Assembly: GCA_017859815.1 (NCBI GenBank)
Contig: JAFMMM010000010.1
Span: forward strand, 1 to 43,815
Direction of reading: 5' to 3'
DNA length: 43,815 nucleotides
From: Planctomycetota bacterium
Lineage (GTDB): Bacteria; Planctomycetota; Planctomycetia; Planctomycetales; Planctomycetaceae
Part shown: piece after piece, positions 1-9,002 of the stretch
How positions within the stretch are numbered: the first letter of the stretch is position 1
Layout: every line of letters starts with the position of its first letter
Translations under genes and position numbers: made by a program
The notes under the pieces: generated by a model
What the model was told of the DNA's origin: nothing
Databases searched by the model: none
Seen by the model: only the letters and a program-made list of their open reading frames with translations

Positions 1-83
1 TTCAGGATCCGCATGCGGTGGCCTCGGAGCGACTGTACGACCTGCTGGTTACGGCCGTTGCCTGCTGCCGGGACATCTGCTGA
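1..83 (+). CDS. C-terminal fragment of an unidentified protein
   Basis: The third frame is open from the window edge to a TGA at 81-83. It encodes about 26 residues (QDPHAVASERLYDLLVTAVA, then CCRDIC). The segment looks helical and uses G or C at many third positions, like the real genes nearby. It would end 9 bp before the stop of the convergent SRPBCC gene, which is the tight packing seen elsewhere in this window. The body of the gene lies outside the window and too little remains to assign a family. It could also be a chance open frame. Confidence 0.4.
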   Translation, partial: QDPHAVASERLYDLLVTAVACCRDIC

Positions 84-92
84 GGCGGCTGT

Positions 93-557
93 TTATGTCT
101 GCTGTTCTTTCTGCATTGCTGCTGTGTAACGGCGCGTTGCAAAAGCACGCCAGCAGAACAGCATGAACAATGCCGGTTTGGGGAACAGCAGGCGGGACCA
201 CAGGCCCCGTAAGCCACCGTGATGTTCGAACTCGATATGTTCGTGGACTTCGGTCGTCGAGTCATCCAACGCGCGAAATGTGTGGCAATGAGCCCACTCT
301 TTCATCGGACCTTTGATCTGCACGTCCGTGAAAGTCTCTAGCGAAACATCCTGATGCCTGGCTGTCCAGCGAACCGGAATTGGGCCCATCCACATGGTGA
401 AGTCGCCGATGGACCCGTCTGCAAGCGGATCGAACCGATGCACCTGCATGATCATCAGGGGAGGAGTCAGTTTTCGGAGAATTCCCTGCTGGAAGTGGAA
501 GTCCGAAACAACTTTTAACGGTGCACTAACTTTGAATCGGAACTCAAAGACTGCCAT
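93..557 (-). CDS. SRPBCC-family (START/Bet v 1-like) ligand-binding protein
   Basis: This is a 154-residue protein without a signal peptide. It opens with a strand-rich stretch (AVFEFRFKVSAPLKVVSDFH) followed by the small helix and curved-sheet pattern typical of SRPBCC domains. Near residues 100-118 comes the late strand EVHEHIEFEH, and then a long C-terminal helix that ends in basic residues. Similar stand-alone proteins are annotated as polyketide cyclase/dehydrase-like or cell-division-inhibitor-like, and most have no known ligand. Translation starts at an ATG (complement of 555-557) with only a weak upstream purine run. It lies downstream of nothing obvious and converges with the gene fragment at the window edge. 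The fold assignment is fairly good, but the function is unknown. Confidence 0.7.
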   Translation of the reverse strand: MAVFEFRFKVSAPLKVVSDFHFQQGILRKLTPPLMIMQVHRFDPLADGSIGDFTMWMGPIPVRWTARHQDVSLETFTDVQIKGPMKEWAHCHTFRALDDSTTEVHEHIEFEHHGGLRGLWSRLLFPKPALFMLFCWRAFATRRYTAAMQKEQQT

Positions 558-609
558 GAGGATGACTTCTGCGGAATGTGCGGAATCTCTGCCGTGGTGC
601 CGCAGAGAG

Positions 610-1785
610 TCAGAAGGACGGTACGACCGGTAAAGCCGCTTCAGCAGCGTCGGTGCTTGTTTCGCTGCTGCCCAACGTCGTCAGGGTTGCGGGCGGAATG
701 TCTCCTGTCTGCGCGGACGAAACAGGGGCGGCCGAAAAGGCCGGATCCGGCGATGGCGGAGCTGCCTGCCCGGAGGAAACCGGGGCAAACTCTGCCGGGC
801 CTGGCTGGGTGACGGTCGGTTCTGAAAACTGGATCTGCCGGGCCGGGGGAGCGGACTGAATTTCCGGAGTCGTCTCTGAGACGATTCGCCATGGACCGGG
901 AGGCGGTGTCGTAAATCCGGGGGATCCGGGGAATGGTGAGCCTGCTCCCGGTATCTGCTGAAATGCCCCGGCGGTTTGCACCGGGAAATTCATGCCCGGC
1001 GGCATTGTCGCGTTCGGCGTCGGCCAGTTCTGCATGGCTGGATTCTGCTGCATCGCCGGGGTCTGAGGAAATGCCGGTCCATTCATGGCCGTCGTTGCCT
1101 GTGCAGAGGGATTGTATCCGGCGGGTGTGACTCCTGGGGGCAACGAAGCTGCTCGGGTTGCAGCGGCAAGCCGCGAATGAACCTCCGTCTGATTCCAGTC
1201 GCTTCGCAGCGACTGCTGGTACATCCCAGTCGCAAGATCGGAACGTCCGGTGGCTTCGTAGAGAGAGCCCATTTCCGCCAGTGCGATTGGATCGCCGGGG
1301 TTGACCTGCAGAGCCTTCTCAAGAGATCCCTGGGCCTGTTGAATCCGCCCCGACTGTCGATGGAGACGAGCAATTTCAATCTGGGGCTCGGAGTTGTAGG
1401 GCTGAGAATCGGCCCAAGTGGACAGCATCGCCTGCGCTTCGTCACCGCGTCCCTGGGCCTGCATTAATTCTGCGAGTCCACGATAGGACGGCTGGTGTGA
1501 CGGTGCGGCTGTCAGTGCCTGGCGGAAGAGTGACTCTGCAGCATGGTCATTGCCCATTTTCAGCTGCACACGTGCGTAATTCGCCATGTAATCCGGGTTG
1601 CCGGGATCACTGCTGAGAGCACGCTGAAATTCATCGGCCGCCGCGTGGTAATTCCCACGTTCGTAGTAGCCCATACCGGACCGATTGGAGACGTTCCCAA
1701 GCATTGTATTACACCCGCTGAACATGCAGGTTCCTGCCAGAAGCACAGCGCTGCAGGAGATCAGATTCAGGTGGTTCGTAACCAT
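610..1785 (-). CDS. TPR-repeat lipoprotein (TadD-like candidate)
   Basis: This is a 391-residue predicted lipoprotein. The N-terminus has a hydrophobic stretch ending in a lipobox-like MFSGC, so Cys25 would be the lipidated residue. Residues of about 35-205 form roughly five tetratricopeptide repeats (for example YYERGNYHAAADEFQRAL and LAEMGSLYEATGRSDLATG). The remainder is low-complexity and rich in Pro, Ala, Gln and Ser, with several Met-Pro and Asn-Pro pairs, and is probably disordered. TadD of Tad pilus systems is a TPR lipoprotein. This gene is divergent from a small gene and the cpaF-tadB-tadC set, so a TadD-like scaffolding role is reasonable but inferred from context. The TPR and lipobox calls are solid. 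The partner is unknown. Confidence 0.75.
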   Translation of the reverse strand: MVTNHLNLISCSAVLLAGTCMFSGCNTMLGNVSNRSGMGYYERGNYHAAADEFQRALSSDPGNPDYMANYARVQLKMGNDHAAESLFRQALTAAPSHQPSYRGLAELMQAQGRGDEAQAMLSTWADSQPYNSEPQIEIARLHRQSGRIQQAQGSLEKALQVNPGDPIALAEMGSLYEATGRSDLATGMYQQSLRSDWNQTEVHSRLAAATRAASLPPGVTPAGYNPSAQATTAMNGPAFPQTPAMQQNPAMQNWPTPNATMPPGMNFPVQTAGAFQQIPGAGSPFPGSPGFTTPPPGPWRIVSETTPEIQSAPPARQIQFSEPTVTQPGPAEFAPVSSGQAAPPSPDPAFSAAPVSSAQTGDIPPATLTTLGSSETSTDAAEAALPVVPSF

Positions 1786-2233
1786 GACAGGAGACCCTGA
1801 TGAGAGGAGCGTTGAGAGTCAGGATGCAGAGTCGTTTTCAAAGCGTTGAGTGGAAGACAGACGCTGCGGGAGGTGAGAAAGGAGGTCGGAGGAGAAGTCC
1901 AACCTGAAGAAAGGATTGCCGGTTTGCTGAAGCCACCGGACTTAAGAAGAGTCATGAAGAATAAGCGGGTTTTGTCTTCTTAGGCAATGGCGGTTTGGGG
2001 ATTTCCGGAGTGTCATCGCCGGTCGGATCCGGCGATCGGCAGTTTTTGCCGCACGGTGGGGGAGAGGGGAAATGCCGCTCCGGACGGGGAAGGTAAATCA
2101 GCGTTGGAATGATCGACGGCAATCGGAAAAACAATGGTTTAGGCAGTCCTCGCAGCTTTCTCCGGTTCTGCGGTTTATTCCGTTACCATCGTCTGCACTG
2201 GATCGGCGAGTGACGAATGACGATATCCCACAT
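1786..2233. other. Divergent intergenic region with a GC-rich hairpin
   Basis: About 450 bp separate the TPR lipoprotein start (minus) from the small winged-helix-like gene (plus), so promoters for both should lie here. I see no convincing -35/-10 pair. The clearest structure is the perfect hairpin at 2015-2036 listed separately. Short open frames here have proline-rich or arginine-rich translations and no supporting start signal. Confidence 0.5.
2015..2036. other. Perfect 8-bp inverted repeat (hairpin)
   Basis: ATCGCCGG at 2015-2022 pairs exactly with CCGGCGAT at 2029-2036 around a 6-base loop. A second small stem, CGGCA/TGCCG around GTTTT, follows immediately at about 2037-2051 on the plus strand. 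Five Ts lie inside that second loop rather than directly after the first stem, so it is not a textbook terminator. It could be an operator or an RNA structure upstream of the plus-strand gene. Confidence 0.4.
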
Positions 2234-2587
2234 ATGGAACAGGACTCCGGATCATCGCAGGCTCTTCAGGAACAGTGTCTGGCACTGCTCACGGCCTATT
2301 CAGTCAGGGACGTCGCGTTGCGGGCGAACAAAGACGAATACGATGGCTGGCTTGATCGGGTCTGCGAGCTTGAATCAATCAATACTGAACAGATTTCCAC
2401 TCTGCACGGCTTGCTGATTGCCGAGGGGTGTTTGAAATTTGAGTTCCGCGGACGGAGTCGCGGCCTGCAGTATCAGCTGGCAAATGCGGGTCGACAAGTG
2501 GTTGCTCGCGGACGATTTGAGCCCCTTGACGCGGCTGATCGTGCGGAGTCCAGCGACGCGGGCGAATCACAGCGGCTTTCCGCCTGA
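2234..2587 (+). CDS. Small winged-helix-like protein of unknown function
   Basis: From the ATG at 2234 this encodes 117 residues. An upstream in-frame ATG at 2072 would add 54 residues of Arg/Ser/Gln-rich sequence unlike a folded domain, so I prefer 2234, although no clear Shine-Dalgarno precedes either start. The first half is helical (QALQEQCLALLTAYSVRDVA). It is followed by a helix-loop-strand pattern, TEQISTLHGLLIAEGCLKFE and then GLQYQLANAGRQVV, which resembles the wing of MarR/PadR-type winged-helix domains. The tail is acidic and probably disordered. It sits about 190 bp upstream of the cpaF start and may be co-transcribed with the Tad set. A regulatory role is only inferred. Confidence 0.55.
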   Translation: MEQDSGSSQALQEQCLALLTAYSVRDVALRANKDEYDGWLDRVCELESINTEQISTLHGLLIAEGCLKFEFRGRSRGLQYQLANAGRQVVARGRFEPLDAADRAESSDAGESQRLSA

Positions 2588-2779
2588 GCGGACCATTTGC
2601 AGTCGTTCTGCGGGTTATTTCGTCTCTGCCGATGAGTGCGATCAGGGGGCTGAAATCGGCCGCGCTTTGCCGACTCAACCATTTACTTTCACGGTTCGAT
2701 AACGATTCTGTTGGAGGGCGCGAAGTTTTTTCTGCGCCCCCAGTCTGCAGCAGGTGTTTTCAGCCGGAGTATCGAGAGT

Positions 2780-4096
2780 ATGGTGGAAGTCACACAGAAG
2801 CAACCGCCTGAACTTAGCAGACTGAAACTTCAACTCCATCGGCAAATGGTGGATTTGGTGGACTTCAGTCGGGCTGAAACGCTGACAGAGGATGATCTTC
2901 GCAGTCAGTTGCGATCTCTTGCGGACTACCTTTGTACGAAGAACGCGGGATCGATTCCGGCGACTCAGCGCGAGACGCTGATTGCCGAGTTGATGGACGA
3001 AATCTACGGATTCGGTCCCATCGAATCCCTGATGGTGGATCCGGAAGTCACAGACATTCTGATCAACGGTAGTGACCGGATTCTGGTGGAGCGACGCGGT
3101 CGGCTGCACGAAACTGACTTCACCTTTGCCGACGATTCTCACCTGCTGCAGTTCATTCACCGTCTGGTTGGGCGAGCGGGCCGGCGAATCGACGAAGCCA
3201 ATCCGATGGTTGACGCTCGTCTGCCGGACGGATCGCGATTCAATGCGGTGATTCCGCCGCTTGCAGTTGGGGGACCAACGGTTTCCATTCGTCGGTTTGG
3301 CAACAAGCGTCTGGAGATCGAGAACCTGATTCAGAGTGGATCACTCGCACCCGAAATGGCGGACTTTCTGGTGCTGGCGGTTCAGGGCCGTATGAATGTT
3401 GTGGTCAGCGGCGGAACCGGTGCGGGTAAGACGACATTGCTCAACTGTGTCAGCCGTTACATTCCTGATTCTGAACGTGTTGTGACAATCGAAGAGACCG
3501 CAGAATTGAAGTTGCAGCAGCGCGACGTGGTGTCTTTGGAGACGCGGCTTCCGAACCTGGAGGGGCGCGGTGCGGTAACTCAGCGTGACCTGTTGCGAAA
3601 TGCACTGCGAATGCGACCTGACCGCATCATCGTTGGGGAAGCGCGTGGTGCAGAAGTGTTGGAAATGCTGCAGGCGATGAACACCGGTCACGATGGTTCC
3701 ATGAGTACTCTGCATGCGAATGATGCCCGAGAGACACTGGACCGTCTGGAGTTGATGATTGCATTGTCTGGTGCCGAACTGCCGTCAAACATCGCTCGTC
3801 AGTACATCTGCAATGCGGTTGATCTGGTGATTCACGTGACACGGCAGCAGTCCGGTCATCGTGTGGTCACACGAATCTCTGAGGTGACCGGGCTGAAGGA
3901 TGGTGAATGGTGCATCGATGACGTTTTCGTCTATCGCATGACAGGCGAAGTTCAGGACGGACGTCCTGCGGGATCCTTCTTTGCGACCGGCTACCAGCCG
4001 GTCGCTTTGCGCCGCCTCGCCATGGGGGGGATGAATACTGATCAGTTCCGATCATTGTTCGAGGCCCGCGAACTCAGCAGCGTCAATCCGGGGTGA
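2780..4096 (+). CDS. cpaF: CpaF/TadA-family secretion ATPase
   Basis: This is a 438-residue type II/IV secretion ATPase, the motor of Tad (tight adherence) pilus systems. An N-terminal helical region precedes the conserved [15 protein letters not shown] segment and the substrate-gripping [16 protein letters not shown] segment. Walker A is GTGAGKT at residues 212-218 and Walker B-like RIIVGEARG lies at 282-290, with Glu287 the likely catalytic residue. His-box sequence STLHAND follows, as in PilT/VirB11-type ATPases. The ATG at 2780 gives the usual CpaF length. A TTG at 2711 would add 23 unsupported residues. TadB and TadC follow at 4192 and 5106, forming one transcription unit by orientation. 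No Flp pilin, secretin, CpaB or TadE gene lies beside it. Confidence 0.93.
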   Translation: MVEVTQKQPPELSRLKLQLHRQMVDLVDFSRAETLTEDDLRSQLRSLADYLCTKNAGSIPATQRETLIAELMDEIYGFGPIESLMVDPEVTDILINGSDRILVERRGRLHETDFTFADDSHLLQFIHRLVGRAGRRIDEANPMVDARLPDGSRFNAVIPPLAVGGPTVSIRRFGNKRLEIENLIQSGSLAPEMADFLVLAVQGRMNVVVSGGTGAGKTTLLNCVSRYIPDSERVVTIEETAELKLQQRDVVSLETRLPNLEGRGAVTQRDLLRNALRMRPDRIIVGEARGAEVLEMLQAMNTGHDGSMSTLHANDARETLDRLELMIALSGAELPSNIARQYICNAVDLVIHVTRQQSGHRVVTRISEVTGLKDGEWCIDDVFVYRMTGEVQDGRPAGSFFATGYQPVALRRLAMGGMNTDQFRSLFEARELSSVNPG

Positions 4097-4191
4097 GAGC
4101 GGGAAACTGCCGCGGAGTTTTCGTCACGGGACACTTTGCCGATCAGTTCTGATCCGGCAGGAAATGTTACAGAAGAAACTGGACCAGATTC

Positions 4192-5055
4192 ATGAGTGTT
4201 CCTGCCAAAGTCCTGCAGTCAATTGAGCGTCGACCGGAGTTTGCCGACATTCTTCGGGAAGATGAAGGATTCAGCACTGGCGAGCAGGGCACGGCCGAGA
4301 GTGCGGTGAACAACTGGTTTGACAAGCTTGTGCAGCAGTCGGGGCTGGACATCACCGGTCCGGTCCTGCTGGGGTTGTGCATGTTCATGGCCATCTTTTT
4401 TGGCGGTCCGGTGTTTCTGCTGCTCGACATGCCTCTGCCTGCCCTGGTTTTTGCGATGGTTGGTGCCATCGTGCCACTGGTTGTTGTGTCCTTCTTCCGA
4501 AGTCGTCGACAAAGCCAGATTATGGAGCAGCTTCCTCTGGTTGCGGAAGAGATGGCGCGTTTCGCAAGGACAGGCCGGAACCTCGAAGACGCATTTACAG
4601 CTGTGGCACTTGACACTCCTGCTCCGCTGGGAAAAGAGCTGTTGACCTGTGTTCGGCGTACGGAAATGGGTCTTGATATCGCCTCTGCGGTGAAAGACCT
4701 GCCGGAAACGACGGGTGTTTCCACGCTGGCAATGCTGACCTCCGCGATCGGTGTGAATCAGGAGACAGGTGGTGACCTGATTCAGGTCCTGGAACGACTG
4801 TCGACGGCTGTTCGAGACCGCCTGCATTTTGTTTCCCGCCAGCGTTCGGCGACGATTTCCAGCCGCCTTGTCGCAGGAATGATGTTGTTGATTCCATTTT
4901 TCGTGATTGGGTTTTTCATGTCACGAGATGTCAATTATATGAATCAGCTGCTGTCATCAGAGTCCGGACGGTATTCGTTCTGGACCGGAGTGGTTCTGCA
5001 GGTCCTGGGGGCACTGATTGTGGTACGAATTCTCAGACGGACCAGTCGGTTCTGA
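4192..5055 (+). CDS. tadB: TadB-like type II secretion system F-domain membrane protein
   Basis: This is a 287-residue integral inner-membrane protein. A soluble N-terminus of about 55 residues is followed by two hydrophobic segments (about 56-78 and 83-102). A cytoplasmic T2SF domain comes next, with the family-typical LPLVAEEMARFARTGRNLED and AIGVNQETGGDLIQVLERLS stretches, and then two C-terminal membrane segments (about 225-242 and 264-282). TadB and TadC form the membrane platform on which the CpaF ATPase acts. The gene lies 95 bp after cpaF and 50 bp before tadC, all on the plus strand. The ATG at 4192 has a weak upstream purine stretch. The family call is strong. Assignment to TadB rather than TadC rests on order and length. 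Confidence 0.88.
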   Translation: MSVPAKVLQSIERRPEFADILREDEGFSTGEQGTAESAVNNWFDKLVQQSGLDITGPVLLGLCMFMAIFFGGPVFLLLDMPLPALVFAMVGAIVPLVVVSFFRSRRQSQIMEQLPLVAEEMARFARTGRNLEDAFTAVALDTPAPLGKELLTCVRRTEMGLDIASAVKDLPETTGVSTLAMLTSAIGVNQETGGDLIQVLERLSTAVRDRLHFVSRQRSATISSRLVAGMMLLIPFFVIGFFMSRDVNYMNQLLSSESGRYSFWTGVVLQVLGALIVVRILRRTSRF

Positions 5056-5105
5056 TCAGGCCACGCTGCGGTTGATTCATTTGGCGTTTGGAGTGGAGAG
5101 AACAG

Positions 5106-6053
5106 ATGAGTGCAGGTGACGGCAGCAGAGCGGCAACAAGCTGGGAAGAACGAAAGCTCTTCCGGGATCTGAGTGCGATCCTGCCTGACGAAATGAGCAA
5201 GCGTGCTGCCGAAATCCCGGAAGACCTCCCCATCCCGCCGGACCAGTTCGTCTTTGGGCCACTGACAACGGCGATGTCGCAGATGATCCCGGAAAGTGCG
5301 TCGCGTAAGCAGGAACAGATCGAGCTGCTTTCGGCTGCCGGCTATCTGTCGCGCGCTGCCTGGCAAAATCTGGCTGCGATTCGCTTTATGTGTACGTTTC
5401 TGTCCCTGATGCTGACGGGAGCGTTACTGATCCTGTCGCCACCGGCGCTCGAACCTTATTTCATGGGGGCATTGCTGATCGTACCCGTGGTCGTGTGGGC
5501 AATTCCGCCGCTGCTTGTCAGTTCATGGGCCAATGAGCGACGAGCTCTGATCGAGACGGGTGTGCCCGATGTTCTCGACATGCTGAACATGTGCATCAGT
5601 CAGGGGCTGACGCTGCAACAGGCACTGCGAAGAATCACTCCGGAAGTTAAGGCGATCCATCCGCAGCTGCACTCAGAACTGACAATTGTGCAACGGCAGG
5701 CTGAACTGGGTGATATACAACGGGCACTGCACGCGTTCAGTATGCGCGTTGGGTCTCAGGAGGTGACGTCGTTCACATCGCTGCTGATTCAGGCGGAATC
5801 GACGGGCACGTCTCTGGCTCATGCACTTCGCGAATACAGCGACAGTATTCGTTCAACGCTCCGGGAACGTGCGGACGCTCGGGCCAATTCAGCCTCATTC
5901 CAGTTGCTGTTCCCGGTCACTCTGCTGTTGATGCCGTCCATCTTTATGTTCCTGCTGGGGCCTGCAATCATCCGAATCTCTGACTTCTACGGGGAAGATG
6001 GCACCGGACTGCAGCAGGGGCGACAGCAATCTCTGCAGGCTCTGGAACGATAA
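5106..6053 (+). CDS. tadC: TadC-like type II secretion system F-domain membrane protein
   Basis: This is a 315-residue membrane protein. A hydrophilic N-terminal region of about 95 residues leads to paired hydrophobic segments around residues 103-148. The cytoplasmic T2SF helices follow (PDVLDMLNMCISQGLTLQQA and LLIQAESTGTSLAHALREYS), and then a final membrane segment (LLFPVTLLLMPSIFMFLLGP). The ATG at 5106 is preceded by GGAGAG at good spacing. The TTG at 5088 upstream is less likely. It is the second platform protein beside TadB and the last gene of the cpaF-tadB-tadC unit. No pilin or peptidase gene follows, so the rest of any Tad apparatus must be encoded elsewhere. Confidence 0.88.
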   Translation: MSAGDGSRAATSWEERKLFRDLSAILPDEMSKRAAEIPEDLPIPPDQFVFGPLTTAMSQMIPESASRKQEQIELLSAAGYLSRAAWQNLAAIRFMCTFLSLMLTGALLILSPPALEPYFMGALLIVPVVVWAIPPLLVSSWANERRALIETGVPDVLDMLNMCISQGLTLQQALRRITPEVKAIHPQLHSELTIVQRQAELGDIQRALHAFSMRVGSQEVTSFTSLLIQAESTGTSLAHALREYSDSIRSTLRERADARANSASFQLLFPVTLLLMPSIFMFLLGPAIIRISDFYGEDGTGLQQGRQQSLQALER

Positions 6054-6617
6054 TCGGTCGCTGACTGACTGGTGTCCACGAATCACTGCCAGCCGCGGTT
6101 GCTGACTGCCGGCTGGTGGTGAGAAACGCGAGCAGCATCTGCAGCCGGACAAACTCTTTCTGCGAATGGTCTCGTTCACGCGCAAGCCTGCTGGGGTTGT
6201 TCACTGGTCGTGCCTTATTTCGATGATGCCGGACGGATCAGAGTCCGCTGTTGCCGAAACACATCACAAGGTGCCAAATCACAACATCCCCCCGCGACGT
6301 GCGGATGTCGAGCCGTCGGGCTTTGTCTGTTCAATGCGGTTACGACGGGAAGTTGAACACGCTCGAATGAGCCGCTGAACAGCCTGGGCGTGTTGCCCGA
6401 AATCAACACATCATGAGGACCGCAACAGCAGGCTGCCGTCTTCACTGCGGCCTTGAAAACTCAGCACCCCAGGGCTTCGGCGAGCATGAAGATTGCTTCC
6501 TGTCCGTTCGCCGCGCCGCGTTCTGTCTCTGAATCGCATGGGACAGAGATTCCAACGGATTCCAAACTGAATCCCGGGAGCATCTTTGCAGACGGTAGGG
6601 TTTGGAAAGGTGATGGG
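6054..6617. other. Intergenic region after the Tad set
   Basis: About 560 bp lie between tadC and the ABC exporter ATPase. A hairpin spans about 6086-6119 (CCAGCCG at 6089-6095 with CGGCTGG at 6110-6116). It lies roughly 35 bp past the tadC stop and could slow transcription, but it has no T-tract. The promoter of the exporter operon should lie in the second half. Open frames here have Arg/Pro/Cys-rich translations without family resemblance, and I do not call them genes. Confidence 0.5.
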
Positions 6618-7655
6618 ATGAATCAGTACGCTGTCGAACTGAATCAGGTTCGTCGTACTTATGGAAGCCGCACTGCGGTGGACTCACTGAATCTGCAGAT
6701 CCCCAGGGGCACCGTTTGCGGGTTCATTGGTCCTAATGGCTCAGGGAAAACAACCACCATTCGGATGATTCTGAGGATCATTCGACCGGATTCCGGACGG
6801 ATCTGTGTACTGGGTGATGATCATGGAGTCGCTGCAAATGATAAGGTCGGATATCTGCCGGAAGAACGCGGTTTGTATCGCCGCATGAAGGTGCGCACGT
6901 TGCTGCGATATTTCGCGCAACTGAAGCATGTCCGCCAGTATGACCGAGAGATTGACTACTGGTTAAATCGTCTTGGTGCAGCGGATTGGGGCGATCGTCG
7001 AATCGACTCGCTTTCGAAGGGGATGTGCCAGAAAGTGCAGTTCATCGCTGCCGTCATTTCGCGGCCGCAACTGCTGATTCTGGATGAGCCATTCAGTGGA
7101 CTCGACCCCGTCAGTACACAGCTGCTGACGGAGGCGATCGGGGAAATTCGGGATCGGGGCACATCGATCATCTTCTCGACTCACGATATGAACACGGCGG
7201 AACGTTTGTGCGAACGAATCGTGATGATCTTTCGCGGCAAAAAAGTGCTTGATGGTACTCCGGATGAAATTCGCAGGCTGCACCCATCCCACGAAATACG
7301 TGTCCGTACCACTCTCACCGGAACACTCCCGGATCGTCTGGAAGGGGTCAGCGCAATTCGACAGGATGGCGAATTCAGTCATCTTGATCTGGAGTCAGGG
7401 GTCAGGCCCGGTGATGTTCTAAGACAGATTTCTGAGCAGACCGAACTGGAGCACTTTGAGCTGCTGCACCCGTCACTGAACCGGATCTTTCTGCGCATTG
7501 CCGGGAACGACTGTGGTGGAGAATTCGTTGGTGATCAATTGTCGGATGCTGACAGGATGCTTGTTGAAGTGAAACCCGCGGGGGTCCCGGTGCATGCTGC
7601 AGTGAATCGGCGGCCGCAAAAAGAGCAGCCAGCGTTATCTCAAAGGGTGAAATGA
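6618..7655 (+). CDS. ABC exporter ATP-binding protein (NatA-like)
   Basis: This is a 345-residue single-domain ABC ATPase. Walker A GPNGSGKT is at residues 38-45, followed by the Q-loop region. The signature is LSKGMCQKV, in which the usual Gln before Gln-Lys-Val is Cys. Walker B is LLILDEPFSGLDP and the switch His lies in STHDMNTAERL. A C-terminal region of about 120 residues is present, as in NatA/CcmA-type exporters. The ATG at 6618 follows GGAAAGG. A longer frame from 6453 adds 55 residues with no domain character, so I reject it. The stop overlaps the start of the permease gene (ATGA at 7652-7655), a strong sign of translational coupling. The substrate is unknown; NatAB relatives move sodium, drugs or lipid-like molecules. 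Confidence 0.92.
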   Translation: MNQYAVELNQVRRTYGSRTAVDSLNLQIPRGTVCGFIGPNGSGKTTTIRMILRIIRPDSGRICVLGDDHGVAANDKVGYLPEERGLYRRMKVRTLLRYFAQLKHVRQYDREIDYWLNRLGAADWGDRRIDSLSKGMCQKVQFIAAVISRPQLLILDEPFSGLDPVSTQLLTEAIGEIRDRGTSIIFSTHDMNTAERLCERIVMIFRGKKVLDGTPDEIRRLHPSHEIRVRTTLTGTLPDRLEGVSAIRQDGEFSHLDLESGVRPGDVLRQISEQTELEHFELLHPSLNRIFLRIAGNDCGGEFVGDQLSDADRMLVEVKPAGVPVHAAVNRRPQKEQPALSQRVK

Positions 7656-8995
7656 TGCGGCGAATTCTGACTATTGCACGGCGAGAGTACTCAGCGCTGG
7701 TAGCTACAAGAGCATTTGTGATTGGGCTTTGTGTGACACCTGTCCTGGTGCTCGGCGGGATTCTGATTCCGGCGATCAGCCGGGCTGCATCGCAGCAGGT
7801 CTGCCAGGTGGCTGTCGTGGACCATACCGGAAAACTTGTGACCGCACTTCAGCGCGAGTTGGTGGCAGATGAGCAGACCAGCTCAGCAGACTGGGGGCCC
7901 AATAAAGTCCGTGTCGATCAGTCAGAGCCTCTGTTTGAGCTGGAAGTCGTTGACTCAGAGACATTCAACGATGAACAGCGACTTGCCCTGTCTGATCGAA
8001 TTCGCTGCGGAGACCTCTACGGTTTTCTGGAAATCCCGGCCGCTGTCCTGAACAACGATCCTGCGCAAAGTTCTGTGCAGCCATTGTGGATTTCTGACGT
8101 CACGATGCTGTCCCGATATGGTCGGCGGCTGTCGGCTGTCCTGTCTGACGCAATCGGAATGGAAATGCTTGCGAGGGAGCTGGACACGGCGGAACTGGCC
8201 TTCGTGCGAGACCACAGCGCAGCGGAGACCAGTCTTGAAATTCGTTCGCCTTACATCCGGGATGCAGCGGGGGAAATCAGAGCGGGAGATCGGAAGAACG
8301 CATTTTCGTCGGTGATTGTTCCGCTGGTTCTGCTGCTGGTGATGTTTCTTGTTGTGATGCTTTCGGCACAGCCAATGGTGGACAGTGTGCTGGAGGAAAA
8401 GACGCTGCGAATTTCCGAATTACTGCTCGGCTCAGCCACTGCCCGACAACTGATGATCGGCAAACTTCTCGGGAATGTTGCCGGGTCTCTGACAATCCTG
8501 TTGGTTTATCTGGTGAGCGGATATCTGGTTGCCCTGGCTGCTCATCCGGCAGCAATTCCGGATGCCGGAATTCTGGCGTGGTATCTGTTCTTCCAGATCC
8601 TCGCAGTTCTGCTGTTCAGTGCCGTTTTCATGTGTGTTGCCGCATCCGTGACACAGATGCGAGAAGCCCAGTGTTTACTGATGCCGGTCTGGGGGTTGAT
8701 CATGTTGCCGATGTTTTTATTGCTGCCGATTCTGGAAGAACCCAACAGCATGCTGGCAACTACGTTGAGTTACCTGCCTCCCGCCGCTCCGATGGTGATG
8801 ACCATCAGGATGACATCGGGCACACCAATTTCGCCTTACGCTTTGTCCGGCAGCGTGGTTGCAATGGTTGCCGGGACTGTCCTGTGTGTCGTTGCCGCGG
8901 CACGGATTTATCGCGGCGGGTTGCTGCATCAGGGGCAGGCTGTCATGGCCGGAGATGTGCTGCGATGGCTGCTGCAAACCGATGACACGCAGTGA
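7652..8995 (+). CDS. ABC-2 type exporter permease (NatB-like)
   Basis: This is a 447-residue membrane permease of the ABC-2 family. The N-terminus MMRRILTIARREYSALVATR is the typical cytoplasmic amphipathic start, followed by a first membrane helix at about 22-45. A large extracytoplasmic region of about 170 residues comes next, then five hydrophobic helices from about residue 215 to 425. The conserved PMVDSVLEEKTLRISELLLG segment marks the ABC-2 coupling region. It overlaps its ATPase by 4 bp, so the two form one exporter. It ends 7 bp before the convergent sugar permease stop. The large loop suggests interaction with an extracytoplasmic substrate. No accessory protein is seen. Confidence 0.9.
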   Translation: MMRRILTIARREYSALVATRAFVIGLCVTPVLVLGGILIPAISRAASQQVCQVAVVDHTGKLVTALQRELVADEQTSSADWGPNKVRVDQSEPLFELEVVDSETFNDEQRLALSDRIRCGDLYGFLEIPAAVLNNDPAQSSVQPLWISDVTMLSRYGRRLSAVLSDAIGMEMLARELDTAELAFVRDHSAAETSLEIRSPYIRDAAGEIRAGDRKNAFSSVIVPLVLLLVMFLVVMLSAQPMVDSVLEEKTLRISELLLGSATARQLMIGKLLGNVAGSLTILLVYLVSGYLVALAAHPAAIPDAGILAWYLFFQILAVLLFSAVFMCVAASVTQMREAQCLLMPVWGLIMLPMFLLLPILEEPNSMLATTLSYLPPAAPMVMTIRMTSGTPISPYALSGSVVAMVAGTVLCVVAAARIYRGGLLHQGQAVMAGDVLRWLLQTDDTQ

Positions 8996-9002
8996 TACGC
9001 AA

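Noticed and set aside
2-265. Minus-strand 87-residue frame at the window start
   Set aside because: It overlaps the supported SRPBCC gene and the coding-like tail at 3-83, and its translation is Cys/Ser/Gln-rich with no family resemblance.
1952-2134. Minus-strand 60-residue proline-rich frame
   Set aside because: Low-complexity translation, no ribosome-binding site, and it spans the hairpin at 2015-2036. More likely non-coding.
6453-6617. N-terminal extension of the ABC exporter ATPase
   Set aside because: The 55 extra residues carry no domain features and the ATG at 6618 has a better purine-rich site and gives the family N-terminus.
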